Shown: in pieces, positions 22,116 to 31,899 of the stretch
How positions within the stretch are numbered: position 1 is the first letter of the stretch
Layout of the letters: each line of letters opens with the position of its first letter
Source: Gnetum montanum
Lineage: Eukaryota > Streptophyta > Gnetopsida > Gnetales > Gnetaceae
Assembly (NCBI GenBank): GCA_015680685.1
Contig: MNCI01025343.1
Coordinates: 336,481-400,480, forward strand
Length of the DNA: 64,000 nucleotides
Direction: 5' to 3'
Made by a program: the position numbers and the translations under genes
Notes under the pieces: generated by a model
Told to the model about the DNA's origin: nothing
What the model saw: the letters and a program-made list of their open reading frames with translations, nothing else
Database searches by the model: none

Positions 22116-22377
22116 CCACTAGAAAACTTGCCAAACTATTTTGCTCATCCCAAACACCGTTGACAACTCCAAGCATGGTCTCTGTGTAGACTATGAGCTG
22201 GGCCAACTATCCATTTGGGTAGGTTGATGAACCCGACGAGCTTGCTAGTCCAAGAAGTAGAAAACTTGCTGGACTGGATCCTCAGTGTGAGCCAGCACGA
22301 AGTTGCACTTGTGGAAATCCTTGCCTAAGTTTCATGACTCTGCTAGAACATGAGAGTCCTGAAATTTTATGGTGTTT

Positions 22378-22910
22378 CAATGGTGAGTACAAACTTGTGT
22401 AGAACAAGCCTTATACATTTTCAAATCTTTCAAAGATTAGAAAAAGTTTACACAAGTAATGTACACACCTACTCTTTCCATGCTATACCCTTATGACCTT
22501 TATAACCACTTGTACCATAACCATTTAGCCTAAGTTTTTTCTTTGTTGACTAATTATTTCTTTTTTTCCCAATGTTTTATTTTAATTTTTATGCATATAG
22601 CCTAGAAATTTATTTTACTAGTGGTTCTATTTATTACAGCTTTGTGTCTTTCTTTACTTTTTTAGCATGATATAAACTAAGAAAAAGATAAAAACTTTAA
22701 AATAGAAAAATCACTAAAAATCTGAGTTTCTTTTCAACATGGCTTGCCATGGCCTTAAATTGGCAAAAATAATCACATAACATGGCCCACCATGGCCTAA
22801 AACTAGCAACATAAGCACAGTGCAACATGACCCACCATGGTCTTAAACTAGTAAAACAATGCAACCTATGCCCACCATGGCCTAAAACTGGCAAGCATCT
22901 TATTTATCTT
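22378..22910 (+). pseudogene. Fragment E: protease-polyprotein tail and tandem repeat of a Tat-type element
   Basis: 22380-22450 encodes GEYKLV then SNLSKIRKS. This matches the tail of the element C polyprotein (EKYKLVDSRLY...NLSKIRKS, minus strand near 42240-42320). The noncoding text that follows is also shared, up to three copies of CCCACCATGGCCTAAAACT (22740-22895). The fragment starts abruptly at about 22378, so the rest of gag-protease was lost or replaced. Confidence 0.7.
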
Positions 22911-23206
22911 ATTTATATTTAGAATTTAAATGCATTTCTTTAGCTATTTAAATTTATAAAAAAAATCATCAACATAGCCATTTGCAATGTTTACAATACT
23001 AGAAAAATATATATACAGCCAAAAATGAAACCAAGAATTTAAAATTTAAAGTGTTCATAACATACATAGTCACGACCACATTATGTGGAAAAATGTCAAA
23101 AAAATAATAATAGTCATCCATAACATAGTATTAACTAAAAATAGCCATCAACATAAAAACAAAAGCATATCTAGCCAACAAACTAAAATAGACAACTGAA
23201 GGATGC

Positions 23207-23990
23207 TAAGCAGCATCTGAAGCAGGAAGTGGTGGGTCATCCCCACCCTCACCATTGTGGCCACCAATGTCTCTTGATGTCTGAAATGCAATAACACATA
23301 GCCAATTAGTAACCAACAACCAAAAACTATAATTTAAATAAAACCATAACTTAAAATAAAACTAAAACATAAAATTCATCAAACTTATGGGGACTCGAGC
23401 TCCATAACTTCCTGGGGTAGATGTTAAAGGCCATTCTCCAAATGATGGAGAATTTGGTCCTCCATCATGTTGGCATAAACAATATCCCAAAAATCAATGC
23501 TGGTGAGGATGATAATCCTATTTACTATGGTCCAAGTAGGTGGCTCTTGGGTAATAGTAGTTGTAAAGGTCTCACTTGCAATAGTGGTAATATGAGGAGT
23601 AGGGGATTTCTCCACCATGAGAGTACTCTCAAAGAGTTGATAGGTACTCTCTACCTAAATGCCCTAAATGAATAGCTCTCTCTTGCACTATTCAACTAAC
23701 TCTTCTTTGAGCTACTTTAGGAAGACGTCATGATCAACCTTATATTATCACTTGTGTTCCTTTTGTATCCTATCCCACTCTAGGACCCAAGCACAATGAT
23801 TTTTCCAGTCCTTAGCCTTTTGGGAGATGATGTCCATCTTCAACTGCTACTTCATCATCTTTCATGAGAGTGCTACCTTGTCTCAAATGGCCTACTAGTA
23901 GTGGATACACGTGATCCCTTTGATATGCAATTCCCCTAAGTTAGCCACCTGGGCTTCCACAAAGGCCTTGTAATCTTAGAGTTCTCTAAT
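23207..23990 (-). pseudogene. Antisense cargo gene, last two exons, copy in fragment E
   Basis: Read on the minus strand, opposite to the protease tail upstream. Exons about 23990-23387 and 23280-23207 are separated by an intron with acceptor TTGCATTTCAG and branch-like TTACTAATTGG. The protein reads KAKDWKNHCAWVLEWDRIQK, later YQLFESTLMVEKSPTPHITT, IDFWDIVYANMMEDQILHHL, and ends GGDDPPLPASDAA. Element C has the same order on its plus strand at about 40750-41381 (KDYSAWVP, FKLFESNLIVVESPSP, INFGDIYWENMMEDQII, acidic/Pro tail). Several stops make it a pseudogene. The function is unknown, and I recognise no named domain. Confidence 0.65.
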
Positions 23991-24302
23991 TACTTCCATG
24001 TAGTAGGAAAGATGTAACAAAAGAGAGGTAATGCAGTGGTAAGTGGTGTGTTAGGATGATGTTGAGACTTAGTAGAAGATACATGCATGGTGATAAATGA
24101 CATGAAGAAAACATAGGGCTACACGAGCTACTATATGGAATTGCATTGCTAGTAGCACATAGATGACTACAAATATTGGCCAACCCTAACCTAAAGGGTT
24201 AGGACTAATGCATAAATTTATTTTCTTATAAACATATTCATTAATTTTTATTAAAAAAGAGTTAGATATAATTAAAGTATATTAAATTTTTAACAAGAAA
24301 AA

Positions 24303-24384
24303 GCTTTGCTTTGGTGGTTAGCTCTATGAAGCATAAAATGTTAAGGATAATAAACAAAAGGTCTTAGGTTCAATTCCTAGCCCT
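24303..24384 (+). repeat. tRNA-like head, satellite copy 1
   Basis: GCTTTGGTGGTTAGC takes the D-arm/A-box position and GGTTCAATTCC at 24368-24378 is a perfect B box (GGTTCRAnnCC), at near-tRNA spacing. This is the best preserved of six heads. Confidence 0.6.
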
Positions 24385-24510
24385 AAATTTTTAACATTCA
24401 GTTTTCTATGAGAGATTGAAATTTGTAAAGATGATACTTCACTTGTTGAAAAAGGCTTTTAGATTCATAACTTATTACTTTCAATGTCTAAAACTTTGGG
24501 CATGGAAAAC

Positions 24511-24590
24511 AAGACTTCCTGAGAGATCATGCATGCAAGTACTACTCTAGGATGAGCATGTTTAGTTATAAAATTTTTATGATTGTTGTT
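24511..24590 (-). pseudogene. 5S rRNA-derived segment, satellite copy 1
   Basis: The plus text AAGACTTCCTGAGAGATCAT ... AGTACTACTCTAGGATGAGC is the reverse complement of the 3' half of plant 5S rRNA, with local damage where other copies read CACCCATCCT. Confidence 0.6.
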
Positions 24591-25568
24591 GTTAATGTGC
24601 CAAATTTCATTTTTGTAAATTTTCTCCTTATTTTCAAATTTAAAATTTATCAAATGGTTTTTACATGTCTGAAATTTTATTTGATTAATGAAAAAATTTG
24701 AATTTTTTTCATCAATTGATGAAAACTCTTCCATTACCAAACCTATTGAGGAGGTAGGTTCATAGCATTGGTGGTGCTCATTAGAGCTCTGTGGGAGATA
24801 GAATTTTATAGCATCAATGGTGTTCATTGAAGATTCATGGAAGATAGGATTTTAAAGTGCCAAAAGTATCCATGGAGCTTCCTTGGAGGTATATTTTAGA
24901 ACATCACTAGAATTTTGTGAAGCTTCATGGAAGGTAGGATTTTACAATGCTGATGATGGTTGTGTTCATGGTGGAATGCTAGGATTTCTAGTGCATTTTT
25001 CAATGATGGTGGAGGAGAAGGTAATAGTTATGGAGGTACTAGTAATAGTGAAAATAGCACAAATGGTAGCAAAAAATGGCACAAAATATGGTAGATGGAG
25101 TTGGAGGATAGGGAAAGTATGTAGGCATGGCCGAAATAAATGCAAGAGTAGGATGTAGTGGATGGCAAGCATGGCACACGATGACAAGGAATGAAGAGTG
25201 CAAAATAGAAGATAGTTGCACATAGGTAGCGGAAAAGGAACAGAGACATGAGCTACATGAAATGCTGGTACATATAATGGAGTAAGAATGAAATGGCACA
25301 CAGTGTTAGTGGTAAGGTAGCACAAGGTAGCAAGCTGAGCTAGCTATGTGAGATTTTTGTTAACTAGCACAAGTAGTGGCATATGATATGAAAATAACAT
25401 GAGGCTAAACAGGGCTATTGCATAGGGCTACATAACCAAACATTAGCTAGCCTTGATCTTAATGATTAGGATTAAATTTCAAATTTTAATTTTTAATGGA
25501 AATATAGTTTTTTATTAATGAAATTAGTTAAATATAATTAAAGTATATTAGTTTTTTAATAATCAAAT

Positions 25569-25650
25569 TCTTGGCTTTGGTGGTTAGCTATATGAAGCAT
25601 AAAATGTTGAGGTTAATAATTAGAAGGTATTATGTTAGAATCCTAAATCC
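25569..25650 (+). repeat. tRNA-like head, satellite copy 2
   Basis: TTGGCTTTGGTGGTTAGCTA is kept; the B box is damaged (GTTAGAATCC). Confidence 0.5.
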
Positions 25651-25751
25651 AAATTTTTCAAATCTATAGAAAATGACTATTTGTTTGCTGAAAAAGGCAT
25701 CTAGAATTAGAAGTTATGGTTTTCAAAGTCAAAAATGTTGGACTTGAAAAA

Positions 25752-25840
25752 CAAGAATTCCTAAGAGATCATCCATCCTAGTACTACTCCAAGATGAGTG
25801 TGCTTAATTATGAAATATTTATTCTAGTTGATGCCAAAAC
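25752..25840 (-). pseudogene. 5S rRNA-derived segment, satellite copy 2
   Basis: CATCCATCCTAGTACTACTC followed by GTGTGCTTAATTATGAAATA; the complement of GTTAAGCGTGC and AGTAGTACTAGGATGGGTGA of 5S rRNA is recognisable. Confidence 0.7.
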
Positions 25841-25846
25841 ACCAAA

Positions 25847-26822
25847 TTTTTACTTAGGGGGTGCAAAATGAGAGAAGATTGAATCTGTTCCATGATCTAG
25901 ATGTTCAACCACTTCTAATGTTTTTGAATCTCCTTTGCTGCTATTCCAAATTTGCAACTTTGGGTCACTTTTGAAGTTGAGAAATGTGATGGATGGAGGC
26001 TATTAAGATGCTTCAAGTTAAGATTTGGGGATCGAAGAGGGTGATGTTAACACTTCAAGCTCACTAATCGCAAAGGGGGGTAATAGGATGTAACAAGGTT
26101 ATGATGGTTCCATGCTGACAAGCCCCTAGAAGCTGCATTTCTACTAGGAAGCAAGTGCTCTTGGATGCAAAATGCCAAAGTATGCAAAAATGCCAAGGGT
26201 ATGGAATTGCAAAAGTATGAAACCTTGAAATGGTATCAAGGTTTGGTTTCTATAGGATTTTGGCCATGATTTAGACTATGAATTTTCTACAAACAACTGA
26301 CAAATTGGTTACCACATTTAGGGGGTTAGGTGAGATCCACCTGAATGCATCCTAGTTGGCTAATCCCTTCACATTGGGGAAAGGATGTCAATGCTAAGGG
26401 AGATGAGAGATTAACATAGGGGATGAAGGTCAACCCCTCTAGGCTACGTTACCTTCCCTTCCCTCTACATGTTGGGGGTAGGTGAGGTTTCCCCCCTTGC
26501 ACTTCTCCACATTGGCTTTGAAGTCTCCTAGCTAGCTTACCTTCATGCAAGGGTGTGTCAGCATAGAAAAGTGTATACCACCCATAAATCCCAACAAAAT
26601 ACAATTTTGGCATTCCAAAAGTCATATTTTACTTCCCTAAGCCCAAATATAGATACTAGGTGGCTCTTTTCACTTGGGGAATGAGGCTTTGACCACTTAT
26701 TGAGGCATTTTAACCCCAAAAGTATGAAATATGTGAGATTGTTTATTATGGGTTATAATCTTCACATTTACAATGAAGTTTTGCCTCAGGTTTCATGGGA
26801 TGGGGTTACAAAGGTTATAACA
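25847..26822 (-). repeat. Element C 3' LTR
   Basis: Pairs with 47077-48029. Shared anchors are GAAGATTGAATCT near the left, GGTTATGATGGTTCCA in the middle and GGGATGGGGTTACAAAGGTTA near the right. In the right copy the ends are TGTT...AACA; here the left end is mutated to TTTTT. Confidence 0.75.
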
Positions 26823-27782
26823 TGAAAATTTTGTGATGCTTCATTGTTCTCTCTTTGTTGGTATCTAGAGGATTAACCTAAGAGGCACCAACAAAGAATA
26901 CAAAACACCACTATAGGTCCACCACTAATGTTCCATCTTTACACTTGATCCAATCATGTTGAAACACACTAAAGATTTTTTAGGATGATGGGATAAGTCT
27001 ATGATGAAGGAGTGGTAATGATAATTAGGAAGATGATTATGAAGGCTAACAATGCATTTTTAAGTGTTGTTGTCATGGCTATAGCATGAATTTAACATGT
27101 TTTGAAGTGTTGGTCACTCAACAAATGCATTTGAGGAACCAATCAATTCGCCCCAAGATTTCTTTGGCCATTGGGCTTTGAGGCTTCATTTGTAATTTGG
27201 CCCCTTGGCACTTTGCTTTCCCTTCATTTTTTTTCTAGTATGAAACCTTCATTGGGTCTCTTTACCAAGGCCAGTTTGACATGGTTTTTCCATTGAGTGA
27301 GTTATGTTACACTCAACGCACTTGGTTTTTCCATTGAAGTGAGGTGTGTTACACTTGATAGACTTAATGATTTTCCCACTAAATAAGCTATGTTACATTC
27401 AAGTGGACTTGAGCATAAAGCATGATAGAAGATATGGCTATAGTGCATGAATGCCACATGTTGGTCAACATTGTTGCTCAAGGGATGGAGGGTCATAATG
27501 AGGCTATAGGGCTAGGGTCAAGGAGTGGTTCTAGCTAGAGGATAATGGTATAAGCACTCTTGACAATGTAGGATAGACTCACCAAATTATGCATATTGAG
27601 GTCGCATAGTAGCTTGCTACTATAATGAGTTGCACCCTTGCGATGGTCCCATGCTTCATCCTGCAAACACAACTCCAAGAGGACAAGAAAACCAAGCAAA
27701 TAGAACATGTCATAACTTTATAATATGTATAGGTTACATGAAATAATAAAACCTGGCTACCTATTTTATCAATGTTTCTTAT
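26823..27782 (-). other. Element C 3' untranslated spacer
   Basis: No coding motif. About 27283-27412 has three units of about 45-50 bp (GGTTTTTCCATTGA ... GTTACACT(C/T)). No clear polypurine tract next to the LTR. Confidence 0.4.
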
Positions 27783-27965
27783 TTAATGTTGTGGTAAGCC
27801 ATGGTACCAGTTTAAGGCCCTCGTAGGTAGTGGTTCTAGTTTAAGGTCATAGTGGATCATGGTACTAGTTTAAGGCCTCAACAGGCTATGGTTTCATCAT
27901 TTTTAGGCCCTAGTAGGCCATGTTACCAATTGAAGGCCTCAAAAGGTTGTGCTAAGTAGGCTCTC
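27783..27965 (-). repeat. GGCCTTA/CCATGG tandem repeat, integrase side
   Basis: Units of about 35-45 bp with CCATGGTACCAGTTTAAGGCC, i.e. reverse of GGCCTTAAACTGGTACCATGG. Same words as at 31560-31770 and 41690-41965. Confidence 0.7.
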
Positions 27966-29300
27966 GTTTTGATGATCATTCGCAACATGTAATATGGCTT
28001 TAGATAGGAATGATTGTTCAGATTGGCCAACTCATTTCCATTCATGTTAGCTATCTTGAATGCTCCATTATCATAGGCTCTGGTGACAATAAAGGACCTG
28101 TTCTAATTGGCTAAGAGTTTGTCCACATGCTCTTAGACAACTTTGAGAACCAAGTCACCTTCCTTGATCTTATGCTTGACAAGGTTATGACAATGCTATT
28201 GTTTCTACCTCTCCTAATAGTGTTTAATGTGAGCAAGAACTTGCATATGTTTCTCCTCCACCAAGTTCAGGGCCATTGTTTGCAACTTCTTATTCTGTTC
28301 ATCATTGATGAAGTTGGTCAAGGCTACCTAGAGTGACAACACCTATAATTTAAGAGGTAAAATAGCTTCAGAACCATAAAATAGACTATAAGGTATTACA
28401 CTAATTACTATGCAATAGGTTTTTCTATAGGTTCATAATGCATGGACAAGTCACTCATGCCATTTACACTTACTGTTGTTGAGCATCTTCTTGAGCAAAT
28501 TAATGATGGCCTTGTTGCTTGCTTCTACTTGTTCATTAGCTTGAGGGTAATAAGGTGACAAAAAATAATGCTTAATGCCTAGGTTATGATAGAAATCTTT
28601 GGTTTCTTGGCTACTAAATTCTTGTCCATTTTCTATAACTATGATTGTACGTATGCCAAAATTTCGTACAATGTTATCTAGGATAAATTTTCAAACTTGT
28701 TTTGATGCAGTCTTCCTTAGGGGAATAATTGCAATCCACTTAGTAAAGTATTCGAATGTGATGATGATGAAGCTATGCATTGTAGAAGACATAGGTGTTA
28801 TAGGTTCAATGATATCCAACACCCATCATTAAAATTTCCAAGTGATATGAGTAGTATGCAACTTAGTCAGTGACACATGTATAAGGTTACTATGTTATTG
28901 GCACATGTCACAATGCTTAACCTTCTATAAACACTCACTTTCCATATGGAGCAAGTATTGGCCTAACTATCTAATCTTAGCGATCATAGCTCTAGGTCTT
29001 ATATGTCCTTCATAAACACCCTTATGAACTTCTTCTAGGACTATTCTGGCTTCAATCTTACCTAAGCACTTTAGTAATAGACCATTGTAAGATTGTTAAC
29101 ATATTGTGTTATTGCCTACAATGACATGCTGCTTCAACCATTTATGTACAGTGTCCTTTTAGGCAGTAGTCAATCCTTGTGAGGATTCATCATGAATAAG
29201 CTAAAAGTTAATATCTTCATACCACTCCTTGGTAGGAGTAGTGTGAACTATGGCCACAAATGTATCCTCAGCATTCTGTGTGATGGTGATAGCATAGTTC
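27966..29300 (-). pseudogene. int: Element C integrase, catalytic residues lost
   Basis: The minus strand at about 28830-28470 reads IEPITPMSSTMHSFIIITF, EYFTKWIAIIPLRKTASKQV, NIVRNFGIRTIIVIENGQEF and SPYYPQANEQVEASNKAIIN. This is the core of a Ty3/gypsy integrase, which would insert element DNA. Both catalytic aspartates are glutamate here (EYFTKW for DYFTKW, codon 28751-28753; IENG for xDNG, codon 28631-28633). The third residue, Glu in QVEASNK, remains. A single stop falls inside this core. The zinc-binding N-terminus probably lies in 28850-29150 but is too broken to place. Confidence 0.75.
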
Positions 29301-29521
29301 ACTGTTAAGATGGGCAACTTACTAAACACATTTGGCATTATGTTGAGGGCTAGTGTTACAATGGCATTGACTATTGCATTCTCATTTTGGGGTATGTATT
29401 GGATATCAACATCTACAAACTATTGTAACAATTTCTTCCCTAGTTTTTAGTAAGGCTGTAAATGTTTGGCTTTACAAGCATAGACCTCAGTGACTTGGTT
29501 AACCATAAGTTATGAATCACC

Positions 29522-29878
29522 TTAGATCATTAACTTTCTAATTCCTAGGTCATAAGCTACCATTATCCCTTTGATCAAATCCTCATACTCCACTATGTTG
29601 TTGGTGCATGGAAACTCAAAATGAGAGGTGAAGGATCCGATTTCACTAGATGGAAATGTTATGATGGTAGTGGCACTAGACCCATGCATAGTTGAAGCTT
29701 CATCAAAGTCCATGAACACCTCATAATCCTCAAGCATTTGGCTAATAACATTAATGTGCTCATTCGGGAACTTAGGATCTATGGCTACTTGGTTATTAAC
29801 AAGTGATAATGTGAGTTTTTTGGCTATATATTGACCTTTTGTTGAGGATTGAGAGATGTAATAAAGGTCAAACTCCAT
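29522..29878 (-). pseudogene. Second RNase H domain of element C
   Basis: 118-codon open frame. Reads SHFEFPCTNNIVEYEDLIKG then MVAYDLGIRKLMI, the second (archaeal-like) RNase H signature (F..TNN.AEYEAL..G) that marks Tat-lineage elements. The N-terminal Asp/Gly strand is replaced by MDFDEASTMHGSSATT. It follows the RT-linked RNase H at the usual distance. Confidence 0.75.
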
Positions 29879-29893
29879 GGTTATGGCTTTCCA

Positions 29894-31380
29894 TCAAGCT
29901 AAACAACTACTTTCATAGGTGTTATCCCTTATGGATCTCAACAAGTTATCTTTGTAAATGATGTTGAATTGGCTCTTGAAGAGATAGTGTCTCCACTTCT
30001 TCAACAAGAAGACTAGTGCTAGACAATACTTCTCCACTTTAGTGTATTGGGTCTCATTGGGTACTAATGCATGGATAAGGTAGTATAATAGCATTTCTAC
30101 TCCATCATTGCATTTTTGATAGAATAGAGAGGTAATGGATGTGTTAGATATGGCAAGGTAGATGTAAAAAAGTTTACCCTCTAATGGAGAATGGACCATT
30201 GGTAGTTGTATCAACTCTTGCTTAAGGTTTTCAAATAACTCTTAGCATTAAAATGTCCACTCATAGTGGATTCTATTTTTAAGAAAGTGTTGCATTGGCT
30301 ATAACTTATCCATAATTCTAATGGTAAACCTAGAAATAAATTGTAACGTACCTTGTAATCTTTGAAGCTCCTTAAGGTTGGTAGGAATTGCTAACTAAGA
30401 TATGGCCTTAACCTTATTAGGACCTACACGTATCCTTACTTTAGATACTACAAAGCCAAGCATCTTGTTGATCTTGACATTGAAGATACATTTCTTAGGA
30501 TTGAGCCTAAGCTTGTACTTGAGGCATAGCTTAAGCATAAGAAATAGGTCATTAGCTACTTTGGACTTATCGGCTATAACATCTACGTAATTGTTGAGTA
30601 AACTTAGCATGTAATCATTGAAGATATAGGTCATGGCTCATTGATGGATTTCTTCTATGTTCTTAAGGCCAAAGGGCATCATAGTATAGTAAAAGGTACC
30701 CTAAGGGGTCATGAAGATTATGCTAAGTTGATGTTCTAGGTTGATCCTAATCTGGTTATATCCCAAGAACCCATCCATAAAGGACAACAAGGCATGTCTG
30801 GATATAGTATTGATAAGTTGATTAATACTAGGAAGAGGGAATTAATCCTTGATAGTCACTTTATTTAGGTCCTAGAAATCAATGCAAATATAGATACTTC
30901 CATTTTTTTTGGGGACTACCACTATGTTGGACATCCACTCTGCGTAGTCGAAAACCCTAATAAAACTAGGTTGGTAGAGCTTTAAGATCTCATCATGAAC
31001 TACCAAGGCCAAATTAGGTCTAATCTTGCATACTTTTTGCTTAACTGGTCTAATGCTAGGGTCTAGTATGATGTCATGCTAGAATAAACGTGGGTTTAGA
31101 CCTGACATATCTTCATATGACCAAGAAAAGACCTTAATATTGCCATGTAGAACCTTGGTGATGTCTTAAGCCTTTTCAAGTTCTAGTGAGGAACTTAGTT
31201 TGATGGTTTTCTCCCCACCACTATGTGTTGTGATAGGAAATTCAACTAGAGAGTCTTTAGTTATGTAGCTTTCCTTTAAGTCAAGGGTCTTGACTAGGTT
31301 TTTAAGAAATTCTAGTGATTTCACTATCAAGCTATGTGGTCAACAAGACTCTCAAGCTTAAGATCTAGGTAATTAGGGTT
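29894..31380 (-). pseudogene. rt: Element C reverse transcriptase with linked RNase H
   Basis: On the minus strand the order is WMSNIVVVPKKNGSIYICIDF (about 30955), FPLPSINQLI, SFMDGFLGYNQIRI, GTFYYTMMPFGLKN, then NNYVDVIADKS (30577-30595) where the active site should read Y-x-D-D. The second catalytic Asp is Val. LRLNPKKCIF and LGFVVSKVRI follow. The RNase H part (29894-30214) has FYIYLAISNTSITSLFYQKC, YTKVEKYCLALVFLLKKWRH and the ending FNIIYKDNLLRSI. Several stops break the frame. The domain would copy element RNA into DNA. Confidence 0.85.
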
Positions 31381-31559
31381 GATATACTATTCTACATCAC
31401 CATGGGATCCATGTAGGTGCAAAGGTAGATTGATATGCTCCGAGGTACTCATACTTTGTTCTTGCATCTCAACCATAAGAAAAATATGTGGAACCTAGGT
31501 AAAAGTGAATAAACAATGCTAAAATGTTATAAAATTATGCAAATATATGCTATTTTAAT

Positions 31560-31770
31560 GTAAACAAGGTCATACAAGGCTATAAATAGGGTAAAAGTAA
31601 GCAAAAAAAAGTGCAATAAGGGCCGAATAAATGTTAAACAAAGGGAAGTATAAAAAATAAGGCTACAAATGATCAATAAGGGTTACAATTTTGCTTGTTT
31701 TAGGCCTTAGTGTGCCATGATGCCTGTTTAAGGCCTTAGCAGGCCATGGTTACATGGTGCTAAATAGTGG
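31560..31770 (-). repeat. GGCCTTA/CCATGG repeat at the RT side of the antisense module
   Basis: TTTTAGGCCTTAGTGTGCCATGATGCCTGTTTAAGGCCTTAGCAGGCCATGG at about 31700-31750 matches units at 41.7-42.0 and 27.8 kb. AAGGCTATAAATAG/AAGGCTACAAAT text beside it resembles 42110-42180 near the protease. The module from 31.9 to 41.4 kb is therefore bracketed by related sequence. Confidence 0.6.
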
Positions 31771-31899
31771 CTAGGGAAGGTCAAACCCCACTATTTGATG
31801 CCAATCCAAGGGAAAATAGAGGCAAGAAAGGCTATAATAAGGAAAATACCAAAAACATAAGACTATGTAGGCTTAGCATGGAAACTAAGGAAATTAGGC

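Larger units (their letters stand above)
18081..22377. other. Pol-less module of element D
   Basis: No RT, RNase H or integrase motif is readable on either strand. A 70-bp A-rich tract lies at about 18595-18670. Minus-strand frames at 19018-19206 (MLMSRGIHPRGIDKEV...) and 20225-20446 flank a palindrome-rich array, an order like that of the antisense gene in element C. Neither frame could be matched residue by residue to C, so coding status is inferred from layout only. The right border is set at the start of the E match. Confidence 0.4.
23995..25846 (+). repeat. Satellite array, left part: about one and a half monomers
   Basis: Same monomers as at 48030-51910 and 60795-64000. The array starts after fragment E with GTAGTAGGAAAG... 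and the AT-rich lead (TATAATTAAAGTATATTA) before the tRNA-like head. Heads at 24303 and 25569 are 1266 bp apart, so the second monomer has lost roughly 500 bp. It ends where the element C LTR begins. The small frames in it on both strands have no motifs. Confidence 0.8.

Noticed and set aside
24883-25325. Frames of 91-119 codons on both strands in the satellite
   Set aside because: They recur in degenerate form in other monomers with different breaks and have no domain.
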